DNA of 64,000 bases from Hygrocybe punicea (GCA_963556145.1 OY744463.1:6820001-6884000), one strand, 5' to 3'. Positions 1-11,650 are shown, numbered from the stretch's first letter. The notes: generated by a model from the sequence alone, not told the origin. Numbers and translations: made by a program.

Positions 1-825
1 CCATCTGGTTGGACTGATCGAGATCTCGTTTCGAAAGCAGATTTCTCCTTCATTCCAGGACATGCTTGGGTTCAGACCTGTAAGATCCGTTTCTACTCTC
101 ATTTTTTTAAACCAATCCTGTACTCAATAAAAGCGTACTTTTCTTTTAGATGTATATAACTTTTCCACTGCTTTCCATAAGTCGGTATTTCGCCAAGCAG
201 AAGGTTCATTCATGAGACCTTCTTTTGTTGCAGACTGGTTGACCTCGATTCCTTTGGAAAATACCACAATCGCTCGAGCATCGTTATCGTTCAGTAGACA
301 ATACGACCAGCAGCCTGATAGATTACCAAACAAGTTCAAGTTCATACAAGATTTCCGGAAAAACACGTTTCTCGGTGCCGTGAGTTCCATTGGAGGTTTG
401 TTGGCTGTATTCCAAGGGCTGCACCTCTTGTGTTTTGGAATGCCTCTCTTCTGGGGGCTGTCTGGTATGTGTCCGCTACCTAACCTCTCGTTCTTCATAA
501 CAAATTTACATGTGAAGGCTCCCGACTTTTAAACCCGTTTGGTTTATTTGGCTCTCGCGCTTCGGATGAGGTTCGACAGCAGATGATTGCGCGTTATGGA
601 TTTATCCCAGGCGACCCAAGGAATTTCAACCTGCATGGGCTGAGTCTTTTCCTTAGCGAGTTCGTACTTAACTTTGGTCCACTTTCCGGGGACCAAGACT
701 CGGAAGTCAAAGAAGGAGAGACAGCTTCCTTGTCATCGGCAGTGGAGAAGAGCGACCTTGAGTCATTTGCCTCCGGGTTGGAAGACAGAGCTTCGCTGCA
801 CGGCGTAACAAGGACCATTTTATAG
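1..825 (+). CDS. Hypothetical membrane protein, 3' part (partial at window edge)
   Basis: Three exons join in one frame. The first runs from the window edge to a GTAAG donor at 80, the second is 150-464 and the third is 518-825, ending at TAG. The C-terminal half has a hydrophobic stretch (about GAVSSIGGLLAVFQGLHLL) that looks like a membrane segment. It is followed by a Gly/Phe-rich turn and an acidic Ser/Glu-rich tail. I do not recognise the family, and the N-terminus lies outside the window. The gene ends about 250 bp before the AACTTTGC repeat array of the putative element downstream, so it appears undamaged by that insertion. The reading frame is convincing; the function is unknown. Confidence 0.6.
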
Positions 826-1019
826 AGATGGATACATGTGCCCCACCTGTATGACGGGTCTGACTGGACTTTATTGTTTATGTTAGCTTAGTATCACTTT
901 ATCTTCGCACACCATATGAATACAAAATAAATATGTCAAATACAAAATATATCAGATATCTGCCAAAGAAAGGAATATCACGACAAAATACTCAGGATTT
1001 AACACTTTGCCAGCTTTAC

Positions 1020-1378
1020 CCAGGTATTAAGAACTTTGACACCAAGCAATCAGCTTTTCTGACAATGTGCCAACTTTGCAACGCAACAAATAACTTTGCA
1101 AGGGTGTGAATTTATTTTGCACACAGTCCTGAAAACTTTGCAGAGGTGTCAATTTATTTTGAACGTCATCTCAAAAACTTTGCAAGGGTGTCAATTTATT
1201 TTGCACGCAGTCCTGAAAACTTTGCAGAGGTGTCAATTTATTTTGAACGTCATCTCAAAAACTTTGCAAGGCTGTGAATTTATTTTGCACGCAGTCCTGA
1301 AAACTTTGCACAGGTGTGATTTATTTTACACATGGTTTGAATTTATTTTGCACGTCATCTCCAACTTTGCAAGGGTGT
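1020..1378 (+). repeat. Left subterminal minisatellite array, 42-bp units
   Basis: From about 1091 there are six consecutive units of about 42 bp, each starting AACTTTGCA. Two unit types alternate: one ends in CAGTCCTGAA and the other in CGTCATCTCAAA, so the higher-order period is 84 bp. Degenerate AACTTTG copies extend left to about 1020. The array ends directly in front of the integrase-like gene. The right-hand array at 11.65-12.1 kb carries the same AACTTTGC word on the opposite strand, which suggests paired subterminal repeats of one element. The open frame across the array is just the repeat read through and is not called as a gene. Confidence 0.8.
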
Positions 1379-1435
1379 AGAATTTCTTACTGTACAAACA
1401 CCATCCCCACCGACATTGAGTTACTTGGTCACTTG

Positions 1436-3262
1436 ATGGCAGCCCATCCTGTAGAGAACTTGTTGCCCCTGCAAACTATCATGGCTGCATATGAAGCGCT
1501 AGGTGACCGAGTCAATACAGCCCTTCGTACACAGGTCGGCGATGCCACACGATTGAACAAAAATCGAGATGAATGCCTGCGCTTGATGACTGCAGTGCAG
1601 GAGGTATGTTGTAAGCCCAATAATGACATTGTTTTCGGCTTACTTTTCTGAAGCATGCTACTATCATCTCACCTCAGAACCGATTGATAATTGACACTAG
1701 TTTGCAGTCCATGATCAGCCATCTGGATCAGGCAGCGTTGATATCAGCAGATCCTCCAGATGGTCCAAATTTTCAAACAACTCGTACTGTACGAACTGGA
1801 CGCCCAGGTCGACCACGAATTGAGATTAATCCAGATGTCCTGGCAACAGGACTTGAAATGCGTGGGCCGACAGGTTTGGCTTCTGTTTTTCACACATCTG
1901 CAAGGACAGTTCGTCGTCGTGCGCTGGAATATGGCCTTGTAGAGCCAGGCGCAGCCGTATATGTAGATTATGAAGCTGAAGATGGCGCAATCCACCGATT
2001 TTACACGTCATCAACCCCTGCCATGTCTGACCTCTCTGACGATGCACTCGATACCGTCACGATTAAAATAATCAACTCGTTCCCTGACTTTGGACGTAGG
2101 ATGATAGATGGACATCTCAAATATCTGGGGCTACGCGTTTCACGTGAACGGGTGCAAGCATCCTACTTGCGGGTCCATGGGCGACCAGCAGCCTCTTTTG
2201 GTGCGAGAAGAATAGAACGACGAGTGTACTCAGTTCCTGGACCAAACTCTTTGTGGCATCACGATGGGCAACATGGTACAATTGCTGTACTGGTGTACAT
2301 ATTGACATAATTAAATTGATTTTCTTTTCCTACAGGGCTTATTCGATGGAAAATTGTCATCCATGGGTTCATTGATGGATTCTCCCGCCTGGTGACTGGT
2401 ATACGTGCTAGTAACAACAACCGTGCACAGACCGTATTGAATTTATTCATGGAAATCATTAAAATCTATGGTATTCCGAGCCGAGTTCGCGGCGATCATG
2501 GCATCGAAAACCTGCTTGTAGCAGCTTTTATGGAGGAGACACGCGGGATCGCACGGGGATCATACATATGGGGAAGGTGAAGTCGTTTGAATAGCTATCT
2601 TTCTATTTGCTCAAAGACAATACAGGAGTGTCCATAATATTCGGATTGAGCGCCTTTGGTTCGATGTCACCTCAGGGTTTGGCAGGAAGTGGAAGAAGTT
2701 TTTTCATGAGCTTGAGCTATGGGACGGTTTGGACGTTCAGAACCTTTCGCACATCTGGCTGTTGCATCACTTATTCCTCCCAGCCATCAACAAGGACGTG
2801 GAGGATTGGATTGGCGCATGGAACAACCACACGCTGAGCAGGCGAGGCGACCGCCAGCGCCCACCCCGCGACATGTACTTTTTTGGGATGCTTGAGCAAG
2901 GTCCTCGAGGTGTCGAGTTAGCTGCAGCAGAGGAGGTTTTGACCGAGGAGGACTTGGCAGGATATGGTGTCGATTGGGAGGCATTGGATGATGCACCAAT
3001 CCGAACACATCACGACGAGGCAAACAACCTTCAAGCCGGTCTAGAAGACGAAGTTGCTGACAATCCATTCATACGTCAAGCTCCGGAGCATTTTTCCAGT
3101 GTGGAGGTGGATGAACCCAATTGTCCGATGACGGAGGAACAGATCGATTTTCTTAATTCGGAACTGTTCCAAGGTGGATTCCTGGTGTCTCATAGTATGG
3201 CTTCTTACCGTCTTTGTTGGAGTAGAGCACTTCAGATTTGCCAGCAGATGTTTATTTTGTAG
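1436..3262 (+). CDS. DDE integrase/transposase-like protein (eukaryotic integrase-core family)
   Basis: Four exons join cleanly: 1436-1603, 1654-2275, 2336-2576 and 2626-3262. The protein has an N-terminal region with a helix-turn-helix-like stretch (LASVFHTSARTVRRRALEYG) and then an RNase-H-type core. The likely catalytic acids are D in SLWHHDGQHG, D in RVRGDHGIEN and E in HNIRIERLW. A conserved tail, including HIWLLHHLFLPAIN and the RPPRDMYFFGML block, follows. From memory, this core resembles a retroviral-integrase-like transposase family found in basidiomycetes and animals, perhaps the IS3EU type; that name is tentative. No stop or frameshift interrupts the conserved part, so it may be functional. 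The start at 1436 is the first ATG after the repeat array; ATGs further in are possible. It probably mobilises the element that also holds the HECT-like gene. Confidence 0.8.
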
Positions 3263-3393
3263 TTGAAATACAGTTGCGCTCTACTTTTTCCTCTCAGCTT
3301 CAGGACGTGGCACACCAATTTCCTCTTTTCAGCAATTTATTGAAGATAACAGTCAATTAATAATACTATGAACGCCAGTCCTTGATGCATCCA

Positions 3394-4243
3394 TCAATAT
3401 CGGCACAAATAAAAGGCGCAATAAGTCGACCCGTACCCTTCCAAGGCAGAAATGCCCATCACATTCAGACTGGCTATCCGTTCCATTTGGGAATGTGCAT
3501 TATTAGACGACCCACGGCTTCTACGCGCACTCTCCAGCTTACGCTGCTGCCATTCCTCGTAGTCGTGCCTGATCTCATCAGCAGACAAGCTCTGCGGACT
3601 ATCTTGTTTGTTCGTAAGCAGCAACAATGGGACGCCGAGAATCTGAGGTGCTGAGAACACCGAGTCTTATGTTCCTTGCATAACGTCAGTTCATATGTCG
3701 ATGGAATAAGACACGGAGATTGGAATCACGTACCAAACACTTCCCAGCCCTCGCCGAGCCTTTCCCGGTCCTCGGCGTCAATCACATACGCTACAGCGTG
3801 GCAGTCGTCGTAACACCTTGGCCAGATATTTCGGATGCCTTGTAGTCCACCCAACTCCCAGAATTGGAGGATGGTCGAAGGCAGTGTGATCGTTCCCACT
3901 TGGCATCAAAGTTAGAGACGAAACAGTTCACACAAGAGCAATGGCGGCAAGACTCGGCACACTGTTCTGGCCAACGGTGGGCCCTATCTTATCCAGAGAA
4001 AGACCAGGCGCGTCATTATATAACGTCTTGAATTTCTCTAGGAGTGTCTGGAGGAGATTCTTCGTTTGGGGACAGACCTATTTGAGAATGACGAACTGTT
4101 TTGCCCGCTCCATCCAGACCAATAATAATAATCGAAAACTCCTCCTTCCTATGTCCACCAGAATGAGCGATCCGGACTACTGAGTGTTACTAAAAGACTT
4201 GCCTCGTTAGAAATTCATGAAAACCCTTCAGTAAATGGTACAT
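3394..4243 (-). pseudogene. ARFRP1: ARFRP1/Arl3-like small GTPase, C-terminally truncated
   Basis: Read on the minus strand, exons begin at ATG 4243 (MYHLLKGFHEFLTR). They continue after a GC-AG intron into EEFSIIIIGLDGAGKT (P-loop), then GPTVGQN, ILQFWELGGLQGIRNIW, DDCHAVAYVIDAEDRE and LLLTNKQDS (guanine-binding NKxD), ending at VMGISALEG. Family members continue for about 20 more residues, but here the sequence runs into unrelated codons and a stop near 3394. The switch-II motif WDLGGQ is altered to WELGGL, replacing the catalytic Gln with Leu. Arf-family GTPases of this type normally act at the trans-Golgi. The fragment sits between the integrase and an STE6 fragment, inside the putative mobile element, so I read it as a captured and truncated host gene. 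Confidence 0.75.
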
Positions 4244-4261
4244 CGAAGATCGAAGTAAAAG

Positions 4262-4664
4262 TTGACCAACCGTGACCAAACAAACCATTGTCTGATGGGC
4301 TACTACAACCACAACGACCACGTCCTGGTTCCTCAACTTCTGCTGCTGCAACTGCTTCCGTGCCAACACGAGACACCCCGTGAGCATATCCCGTTCTTAC
4401 TTGGAGTCAATCCGCTGAAAGATTCCGTCAGGAATCCATCAATGAGAATTCCCAGCTCATTTCCACTACCACAGAACCCCGTATGTCATCCTCTCCACTC
4501 GGGTGCGGGGGGGGGGGGGGCCTTCATTCTCTTATCGTTATATATATTCCCAGCATTATTCACGGTCCACACCTCCTCGCGGATAACCAGCACATCAAGG
4601 AGCGTCTAGGAGACATCGTCCGTTCCACAACACCTTTTTGTGGAAAAACTCTAGCTCACTTGAC
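4262..4664 (+). other. Unassigned segment between captured fragments
   Basis: This stretch separates the 5' end of the ARFRP1-like fragment from the STE6-like fragment. It has plausible exon pieces: a Ser/Ala/Thr-rich run near 4330, then a short peptide around QESINENSQLISTTTE bounded by GTGAGC and GTATGT donor-like sites. It also has a G homopolymer of about 12 at 4508-4520 and a TATATATATT-like run near 4540. The exon-like pieces may be another captured host fragment, possibly from a promoter-proximal exon, but I cannot name a source. Confidence 0.35.
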
Positions 4665-6527
4665 GTTCCGTGCAAGGCACTCATCTTGCTCGGCCTCGTT
4701 GCGTGTTTGCTCAACGGTGCCATGACTCCCGTGTTCTCGTTCCTGCTGTCTCGTCTTATTGTTGCGGTCTCGAATAGGGCGACTGATATGTCGACTATTA
4801 ATACGTTTGGCGGGATCGTCTTGGGCGTAGCAGCGCTGGACGGATGGCGAGCTCGCCCTGCACAACGTCACTTTCGCATACCCGTCCATCCCCGTCCTCA
4901 AAGACGTCTCGCTCTTCTTACCAGCGCGGGAGACGACGTTCATCGTTGGCGGTTCAGGATCCGGCAAGTCCACCATAGCGCAACTCTTCCTGCGCATGTA
5001 CGATGGTGCTGGTAGTGGTGGAGGTACGATGCAGCTGGACAACCAAGATATGGCGTATTTGGACGATGCTTGGATGCGCGAGCATGTTGCGTGTGTGTCG
5101 CAAGAGTGTGGTGGCGTGCTTTTTGATATGAGCGTGCATGATAATGTGGCGATGGGTTTGGCGGGGTCGTCGTCGTCGTCGTCGTCGTCGGGGGGGAGTG
5201 GGAGGCAGCCAAAGGATGTGACGCGTGAAGAGGTCGTGGAGGCGTGTAGGGCGGCGCTCATGCATGAATTTGTTAGGGACTTTCCGGAGGGTTACCTCCC
5301 TCGGCTGGGTAATGGCGGGGCTAGTCTGTCTGGTGGGCAGATGCAGCGCTTGGCCATTGCTCGCGCAAAGTTGCGCAATCCTACCGTTCTTATCCTGGGT
5401 GAGAGCTAGTGTTTTTAATAATAATAATTGTCTGTGGCTTTATGCTCATTTTTCTTTTCTTTCTTGTTTCGTTTTTAGATGAAGCGACGTCTGCGCTGGA
5501 CGCAACGTCGCGCGTGCTCGTGTTTGAAGCCATCAAACGCTGGCGAGCGAACAAGACCACTATCGTCATCACGCATGACCTTTCCCAGATCACCTCCCAC
5601 GACTTTGTGTATGTCCTCAAGAATGGGAGCGTCGTGGAACAGGGATACCGATATGATTTGGAGAATTCGGATGGAGGAGGGGAGTTCAGGGATATGATGT
5701 TGGCTCAGGCGAATACTGGAGGCCACCTCCCAGAGAAATTCGAGGTCAGGCAGCGGGATAGTGTTGTTACTACTGCTGCCGCCGCCGCCGCCACCGCTCA
5801 TCGACAGACGATGGCGAGAGCCGATTCTCGTCCTGTTACCTGGGGCAAATGGATCTTCGAACCTCTCCCGACTTTCTCAAGTAATAATGCTTCTGCCGAT
5901 CGTCTCAGCCGATTGGTGCCGCCACTGCAAAAGCAGCAGCAGCAGCAGGATCTCATACAGCAACAGTCGAATATTCATGTTGTTGCTCCGCAACACCCTG
6001 CCCCCGCACACACCCCTGTCGCCACTCGCTGTCACGTCAGTTCATCATTCCGGCCCTTCTCGTCTACGGTCTCGTTCTACAACCCTTCTATGATACTTCC
6101 GGCGGACTATTGGATGTCGGATGATCCTGAATTTGATGCCGAGAAGTATGCTTTGCAAACGAGTGCGAGCGAGGCGTCGCAACGACGCCTTGACACGTCG
6201 AAATCAAGGACGCGATGGGACGATACCAGTTTGGTACCCGCGACCACCGTCAAAGTCGAGCACCCACAAACGGACGTGGGTCACGGTGGTTCAAATCCCG
6301 AAATGCGGCAGTCCTTCTGGAGCCTCGTGCGAGATGTCTACCCCACCGTTCCCTGCAAGGCACTCATCTTGCTCGGCCTCGTTGCGTGTTTGCTCAACGG
6401 TGCCATGACTTCCGTGTTCTCGTTCCTGCTGTCTCGTCTTATTTTTGCGGTCTCGAATAGGGCGACTGATATGTCCACTATTAATACGTTTGGCGGGATC
6501 GTCTTGGGCGTAGCAGCGCTGGACGGA
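4665..6527. repeat. 180-bp direct duplication (4665-4844 and 6348-6527), period 1683 bp
   Basis: The two 180-bp segments align without gaps at an offset of 1683 bp, with about four mismatches. Upstream of the second copy is the natural linker of the transporter. Downstream of the first copy the sequence jumps straight into the first nucleotide-binding domain at GGA/TGGCGAG. That is the junction expected from a tandem or circular copy of a 1683-bp segment. Confidence 0.85.
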
Positions 6528-6863
6528 CTTTTCTTGGGCATCAAGTACTTCATTTTGGAGAATGCGGCCACGTCTTGGGTGACGCATATCCGGAAGGTGT
6601 GCTTCAAGCTCGAGCTGGCGCAGGACAAGCGGTGGTTCGACAAGAGCGAGAACAGCGCCGTGCGTCTGGTGCAAGTGCTATTCAAGGACAGCGACGATGC
6701 GGGGAATTTGATCGTGATCATGTTGGGCCAGTGTTGCGTTGTGGCGGCGATGGTTGGCGTTGGGTTTGTGTGGGCGCTTGTGCAGGGGTGGCAGTTGACG
6801 TTGGTTGGGTTTGCGTTTACATGTATTGAACAATGTGAACACATTACGACAAATATCCGTTGA
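4665..6863 (+). pseudogene. STE6: STE6-like ABC transporter (pheromone exporter) fragment, rearranged
   Basis: The segment encodes the first nucleotide-binding domain of a full-size ABC exporter: ALHNVTFAYPS, Walker A GGSGSGKST near 4955, signature LSGGQ near 5330, Walker B LILDEATSALD across an intron at 5399-5478, and the H-loop ITHDLSQ. A long linker follows, then the start of the second membrane domain (from 6340, FWSLVRDVYPTVPCKALILL onward). The frame ends at a stop at 6863 just past a membrane helix. The first membrane domain is missing. In its place, 4665-4844 is a second copy of the membrane-domain-2 start, nearly identical to 6348-6527. STE6-type exporters secrete lipid-modified mating pheromone. 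This copy lacks more than half of the protein and cannot be a working transporter. Confidence 0.75.
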
Positions 6864-6934
6864 TTTGATTGTCGAGAATACAGTTGAATGACATTAAGAA
6901 CAGGGTAACGAATAATTCACATAATGAAGGAGGA

Positions 6935-9900
6935 TCATACCATGTTGAAGGTCTCGGAGCCACCTTCGACCATCAGTGATATCGGAAATATGGCCTGGTG
7001 GAGCCACAAGTCAAAGTCAGAAACTTCTAGCGGGTCTTGAGGAACAGGAGAGTTGAGTAAATCGACTAGGCCAAGTGTAACAGGCAAGTCTGCATAGTAA
7101 AAGCAACTGTGAAAGGAGAGTGGTTGAGCAGGTACCTGGTGTAGCGTAAGTTATTGGAACATGAATGAAGCCAAGTCATAGGTTCACCTTCCAGTCGGTG
7201 GGTGCATCCAACGGCCTTACATGTTCCTGACTTAAACGCCGAACCCATCGAATCTATATTCTTGGTGAGGTTTATGTCGAGAGAATCAGAAAGAAGTACT
7301 GACCTCCACGGGATGAGAAGGCGCTGCTAGAAAACTTGTACCACTGATCTGCGAAAGAAATTGACGTGCTCGAAATGCTGGCTCAGCTTGTGCGGCTTGT
7401 CGGTTCTCTAATGTTATCAATTCATTATACATGCGAGTATTTGGGTGACCGACACCATGGAGGTAGCGTGAGAGGTGTTTCAGGAACCTCGTTTCCAACA
7501 ATCGCAATCGGGCACCATCATAAGGCACATTCAATTCGAGCTGTGGCGAGTTTGCGAAGACCATAGGCAGAATATCATTTTCATTCATTGCCGGAAATTG
7601 AACGAGATCGAGAACTTGAGCAGGATTATTCACGCGACGAGTGTACAGTTGGCATAGCAGGGGTCTTGCTGATCTTCTGAAAGTCTGCAATGCAAGCCTC
7701 CTTTCAGAGCATTTTTTACACATATGAATCAAGCGTAACATACTGCGAGTAAATCAGGAACGGTGTCGGAGATGTAAACTTTCAGTCCGTCCTGAAAGGC
7801 AGCAACCTCTGACAATTCGAGTTTTCCAACTAGAATGTCATGAAAAACGCGGGCGTTGAGCCTTTGTGACTGAGTGCTGTCATAATCAACAATGTCTCGG
7901 TACTAAGAGAAAAAATGTCGATGTGGTTAATATGGTGATGTTTAACAGAAAATTTTACCTCTATATCCAACTGTGCCAGCAGAGACAAGTTGCGACTAGT
8001 TGCGGGTGCGAGGGAGTTACCAATCGGCCAGTCAGAGAATTCCAATCTTGTTATTGGTGCTACGGCTGTCATGAAGTCGGTATCCTCCAGTATATGGTCA
8101 CCATCCATAGCACTCGCTAGTAGGAAAGGGGAGATGGGATCACAGCTAACCCCGTGGAATATTGCAAGCATGATGAGAGTTGCGTAGGCCTTGATTCGAA
8201 TTTGGCGTAGCTTCGAAGATTCTAAACGTTGAGCTAAGCTGAAATAATGTTCACCCAATCCCGGACGCCAATAGCATTCATCTTGAACCATAATTTCAAT
8301 TACGGTCTCAAGAACTGCTCGAATCACGCCATCGCCAGTTCCATCACCGCTAAAGTATTCATTAGAATTGGGTGAAGATAAGATTGATACAAAGCAACTT
8401 ACACATGGAATGTAGTATTATCTCCGAAAAAAAGTCCTGCCAACGTAGAATGTCCTGGGATTTTGACCCGAAGTTCCGCACGCCGTGCCGATGACATTGC
8501 TTCACCCGAATATAGAGCTACGACAAATTCTGTTAGAGCCAATGCCGCACTTTTAATGTCAGGTGCTTTCATGAAAAATTCTTCATCTTCAGAGGATGCC
8601 TTGATACTCCCTTCGACAGCAAACTGCCAAGATGGGAGAGTGGTGTATACTGGAAAGAGTGAGCTGGGCGGAAGTTGATTCAGACCTGAAAGTGGAGATA
8701 ATGGCGCTGATTGAAGGAAGAGAGGCAGAGGTCGTGGGTGAGGAGACGTAGGACAGCTTTGATCACTGGCATGACCCCAGATCAAACCTTCAGGCGAAAC
8801 GAGTGGTTCAGAAGTCTCGGAGGTTGAAGGGGTACCAAAAGATGAGTCGATCGATGAGACATTACTAGAAGGGGTTGAAAACGTGGATGCAACGGAAAGC
8901 GAATGATGTGGATCAGAAATTGCCAATGAAATGTCGAGTGATAAATTGCTTGCTGGAGTCGAACTTGCTGGAGTCGAAAATGCATTATTTGCTGGAGTCG
9001 AAAATGCCGAGGAAGTGGATGCTGAGGGAAATGAAACCGGCCATTCTGATCTTGTGGAGGTGCCCGGAGTTCCTCCAGATGGGCTTATCACCATGTTGGA
9101 GGAAGTGGACGCAACCGAGGGTGATGGTATTGGTCGTGGACACTGTGCAAAACATTCTGGTATGTCGTATTCATCTGTTGCAGATGCATTTTGAAATTTG
9201 GCAAAAACCCTCGATGCAAAGCATAAGTGCGGTTCCAGAGACTGGAAATTAATGGGACCTAAGATGCGACCAAAGGCAGGCGCTAGACACACAATAAGAG
9301 CGAATCTCCATGATATATGAACTTTCCTACCAATGAATATTAGTGGCCGATCAATCACATTAGCAATACGCATCAACTCTTTTCCATTCGTGCCTGCAGC
9401 GCCAGACAATAGATTTTGCCAGGTCATGAGGTGAAATGGGATAGTGGAAGATGTTAATTTGTGAGCCGCCCCTTCACGTGTCGACCTTCTGTATCCAATA
9501 GTGACGAGTTGCCATGGATTATGATAAAAATTTGCCTGTTCCAGGGTTTGTCCTTCCTGAGGCGGAACTGGGGTTCGAGTTGATGGAGGTATTATAAGAT
9601 GGCGCAAAGCTAAATGGCTAAGCACGGTGCGTGACAAAAAGGCCGTTGCATTTTCAGTTGGAAGTGCTGTCGTGTTGGCGTTGATGATGAGATGATGGTT
9701 GGACATTTGTTCAAGTAACTCATGAACCCTGTGCGACCAAATCTTCCGGAAGAAAATATCACTGTCAACCACATCCGAACCAGATAACTACAACATATCA
9801 AATTAGTTGTCGGATATATCACATGCCGTGCCCAAATACTGACCGGATATCCCAGGATCCCTATGTCAAACACATAATTCTGTGGTAATTCTGCAGCAAT

Positions 9901-10531
9901 ACCCCCTGCAGCTTGACGTCCTCGACCACCTCGTCCAGAACGAGATCCTTGTCCAGCCGAACCAATGGTCCTGGCCGGAACTAGAGGAGTAATACGGCCA
10001 TTTGTGTACGACACAACTCGGCGATCATTTGTTGATATTAAAGCATTTGGTGGCTGAGGAGGCAGCCACGGATTGCAAGGAACTTGATTGGTTGTAGCAG
10101 TACATGGAAGTGATGGTTGCGGTGCGCTAATTAATACAGAAGTTGTTAAATGCAAGACCAAACGCCGGGGGTCTGGTTTACCTTGAATGTGCAAGATATA
10201 TCTGACCACATTGGCATTGCGTGCGTGGGTTGATTGGTTGTGAAACCTGGGCACATTGATAAATTCAACTCAATGACAAATAGTTAAAAAAATTACCGCT
10301 CGATATACAACACATCCTGACTCTTCGCAACCACCCTTAGGTGGGAGTGTTGGGGAACCAGAATGAGCACTCTCAAGATGCCCACAAAGACACAGTCGTG
10401 GCCCCGGTGCACAGCCCTGCAGAAATTGTGAGATATTGGAAATAAAACAAATACGGACGACTCACCGTTTGAACCATGAATTCAGCACATCTTTGAGCAA
10501 TCTCCCGACACTGTGCACAGTCAAACGGCAT
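6935..10531 (-). CDS. HECT-like ubiquitin-ligase protein of the mobile element
   Basis: About nine exons join without a stop from ATG 10531 to TGA 6937-6935. The N-terminus is Cys/His-rich (MPFDCAQC, LCLCGHLESAH, TQCQCGQIYLAH) and probably binds zinc. Next come a Gly/Arg-rich linker, a globular region (SDIFFRKIWSHRVHELLEQM onward), a long Ser/Thr/Pro linker at about 8690-9170, and a C-terminal domain. The end matches the layout of a HECT C-lobe: FLSQISGTSFLA, then SFHSCFYYADLP, whose Cys (codon at 7105-7103) aligns with the catalytic Cys of the HECT TCF motif. HECT enzymes pass ubiquitin through this Cys to substrates. It is convergent with the integrase-like gene, and both lie between the inverted subterminal arrays. 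The HECT assignment rests on the C-terminal pattern and should be checked by profile search. Confidence 0.6.
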
Positions 10532-10680
10532 GATCTTGAGCAGCAATTGGAATTTAAATGAGAAACATGACGATGAGGTGACAATGTTGACTACTCATGC
10601 CAGCAAAAAGATGCTGTGTCACGGCTTCAAATGTTCACACGTGCACTCGACTGGACGAGATTGTCATTTTCAACAATAAT

Positions 10681-10965
10681 CTACACTCTCTTCATAACTT
10701 TTGCCCATATAGATTCAACATGACAATTAAAGGCAGAGGGGTATCGGTAGGCTAATGAAAATGTCAGTAAATCCTGACAAAAGATTTGAACAGTACCCAC
10801 TTTGATCGTAGTTTAATGCAACACTGGTGGTACTCTCAACCACGCCATCAAGTTGAGTTGGCTCAAGGGTAGCGAGCTGTGAAGCAATATAAGAAGAGGT
10901 ATCACAGTTGCTACTGTGCTTACTTCGATATCGAGGTCAGGTTGAGGTTCGGATGTAGCAGACAT
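10681..10965 (-). CDS. Small acidic ORF of the element, about 60 codons in three exons
   Basis: ATG at 10965 opens MSATSEPQPDLDIE, followed by a GTAAGC...CAG intron, then LATLEPTQLDGVVES. A second intron (GTGGGT...TTAG) leads to a short basic exon ending at TAG 10683-10681. A TATA-like box lies about 50 bp upstream, which favours a real promoter. I do not recognise the product. It lies just upstream of the HECT-like gene on the same strand and may be a third gene of the element. Confidence 0.4.
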
Positions 10966-11006
10966 GTTGGAATTATTGCTCGGCGGTCTTGCAATGCTTT
11001 GTGGCC

Positions 11007-11016
11007 TTATATATAG
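11007..11016 (-). promoter_or_regulatory. TATA-like box upstream of the small minus-strand ORF
   Basis: Read on the minus strand, CTATATATAA lies about 42-52 bp before the ATG at 10965. Spacing and sequence fit a core promoter. Confidence 0.45.
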
Positions 11017-11229
11017 GGAGGAGCATAAAGAAGGGCTTCGAAAACAACCCACAGTGGATTCTGACAATGATAAACCCAAATACTAAGCAGGTTATGGACG
11101 TACTTACCTATCAGTGTAGCCCCATCTTCTCGCTGTGATCCACAGATGCAAATTAAGTGATTCATCCCAGGAAGATGTGAAGAAGTTACTCGCTCAAAGA
11201 TGCCGGCACTCAATGTGCCGACACCATCT

Positions 11230-11591
11230 TTACATTCTGGAGCACTTCAATTTGAACCGCAGCATGATAGGCTTCCAATCGTGGTGAGCAGCGAGCAACG
11301 TTTCCAGTTGGTACGACGGCTGGGGATTCTCGATATGGTTGTTGGGTTGTCTGCCCGATAGTGTTATTGGATTGGCTGGGTCAAGGTTCATGAGGGAAAT
11401 TTTCAAGGCCTTCTTGTGGTCTGCCTCTTCGTTCGTTTCTGTCCCTTTCACTAGCAGATACCGGGTGAACGTAACCCATAACCAATGAGTTTCACAACAT
11501 TAAAATGAATGATAAACTCACCACATGACGGCTGACAATCTCCACAAGGGCTACGCAGTTGATCAGAATCATGTTCCGCCACAGTGCCCAT
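11230..11591 (-). CDS. Short two-exon ORF, possible small Cys-containing protein
   Basis: ATG at 11591 gives MGTVAEHDSDQLRSPCGDCQ. After a GTGAGT...TAG intron it continues in frame through KGTETNEEADHKKALKISL to a stop near 11230. A different frame downstream also looks coding-like (about LEAYHAAVQIEVLQN), so the model may be incomplete or the gene may be decayed. No family is recognised. It lies inside the putative element, next to the right repeat array. Confidence 0.3.
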
Positions 11592-11650
11592 AGAAATCGC
11601 CCGGTCCTTCGCGAAGTAAACTCCTTTGTGAGCGCTCAGTCGTACATTCC

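Noticed and set aside
1091..1378. CRISPR-like spacing of repeats
   Set aside because: Units are contiguous tandem repeats without unique spacers, and the genome is eukaryotic.
1096..1380. Open frame of 94 codons across the left repeat array
   Set aside because: It is only the 42-bp repeat read through (42 is a multiple of 3) and has no independent protein signal.
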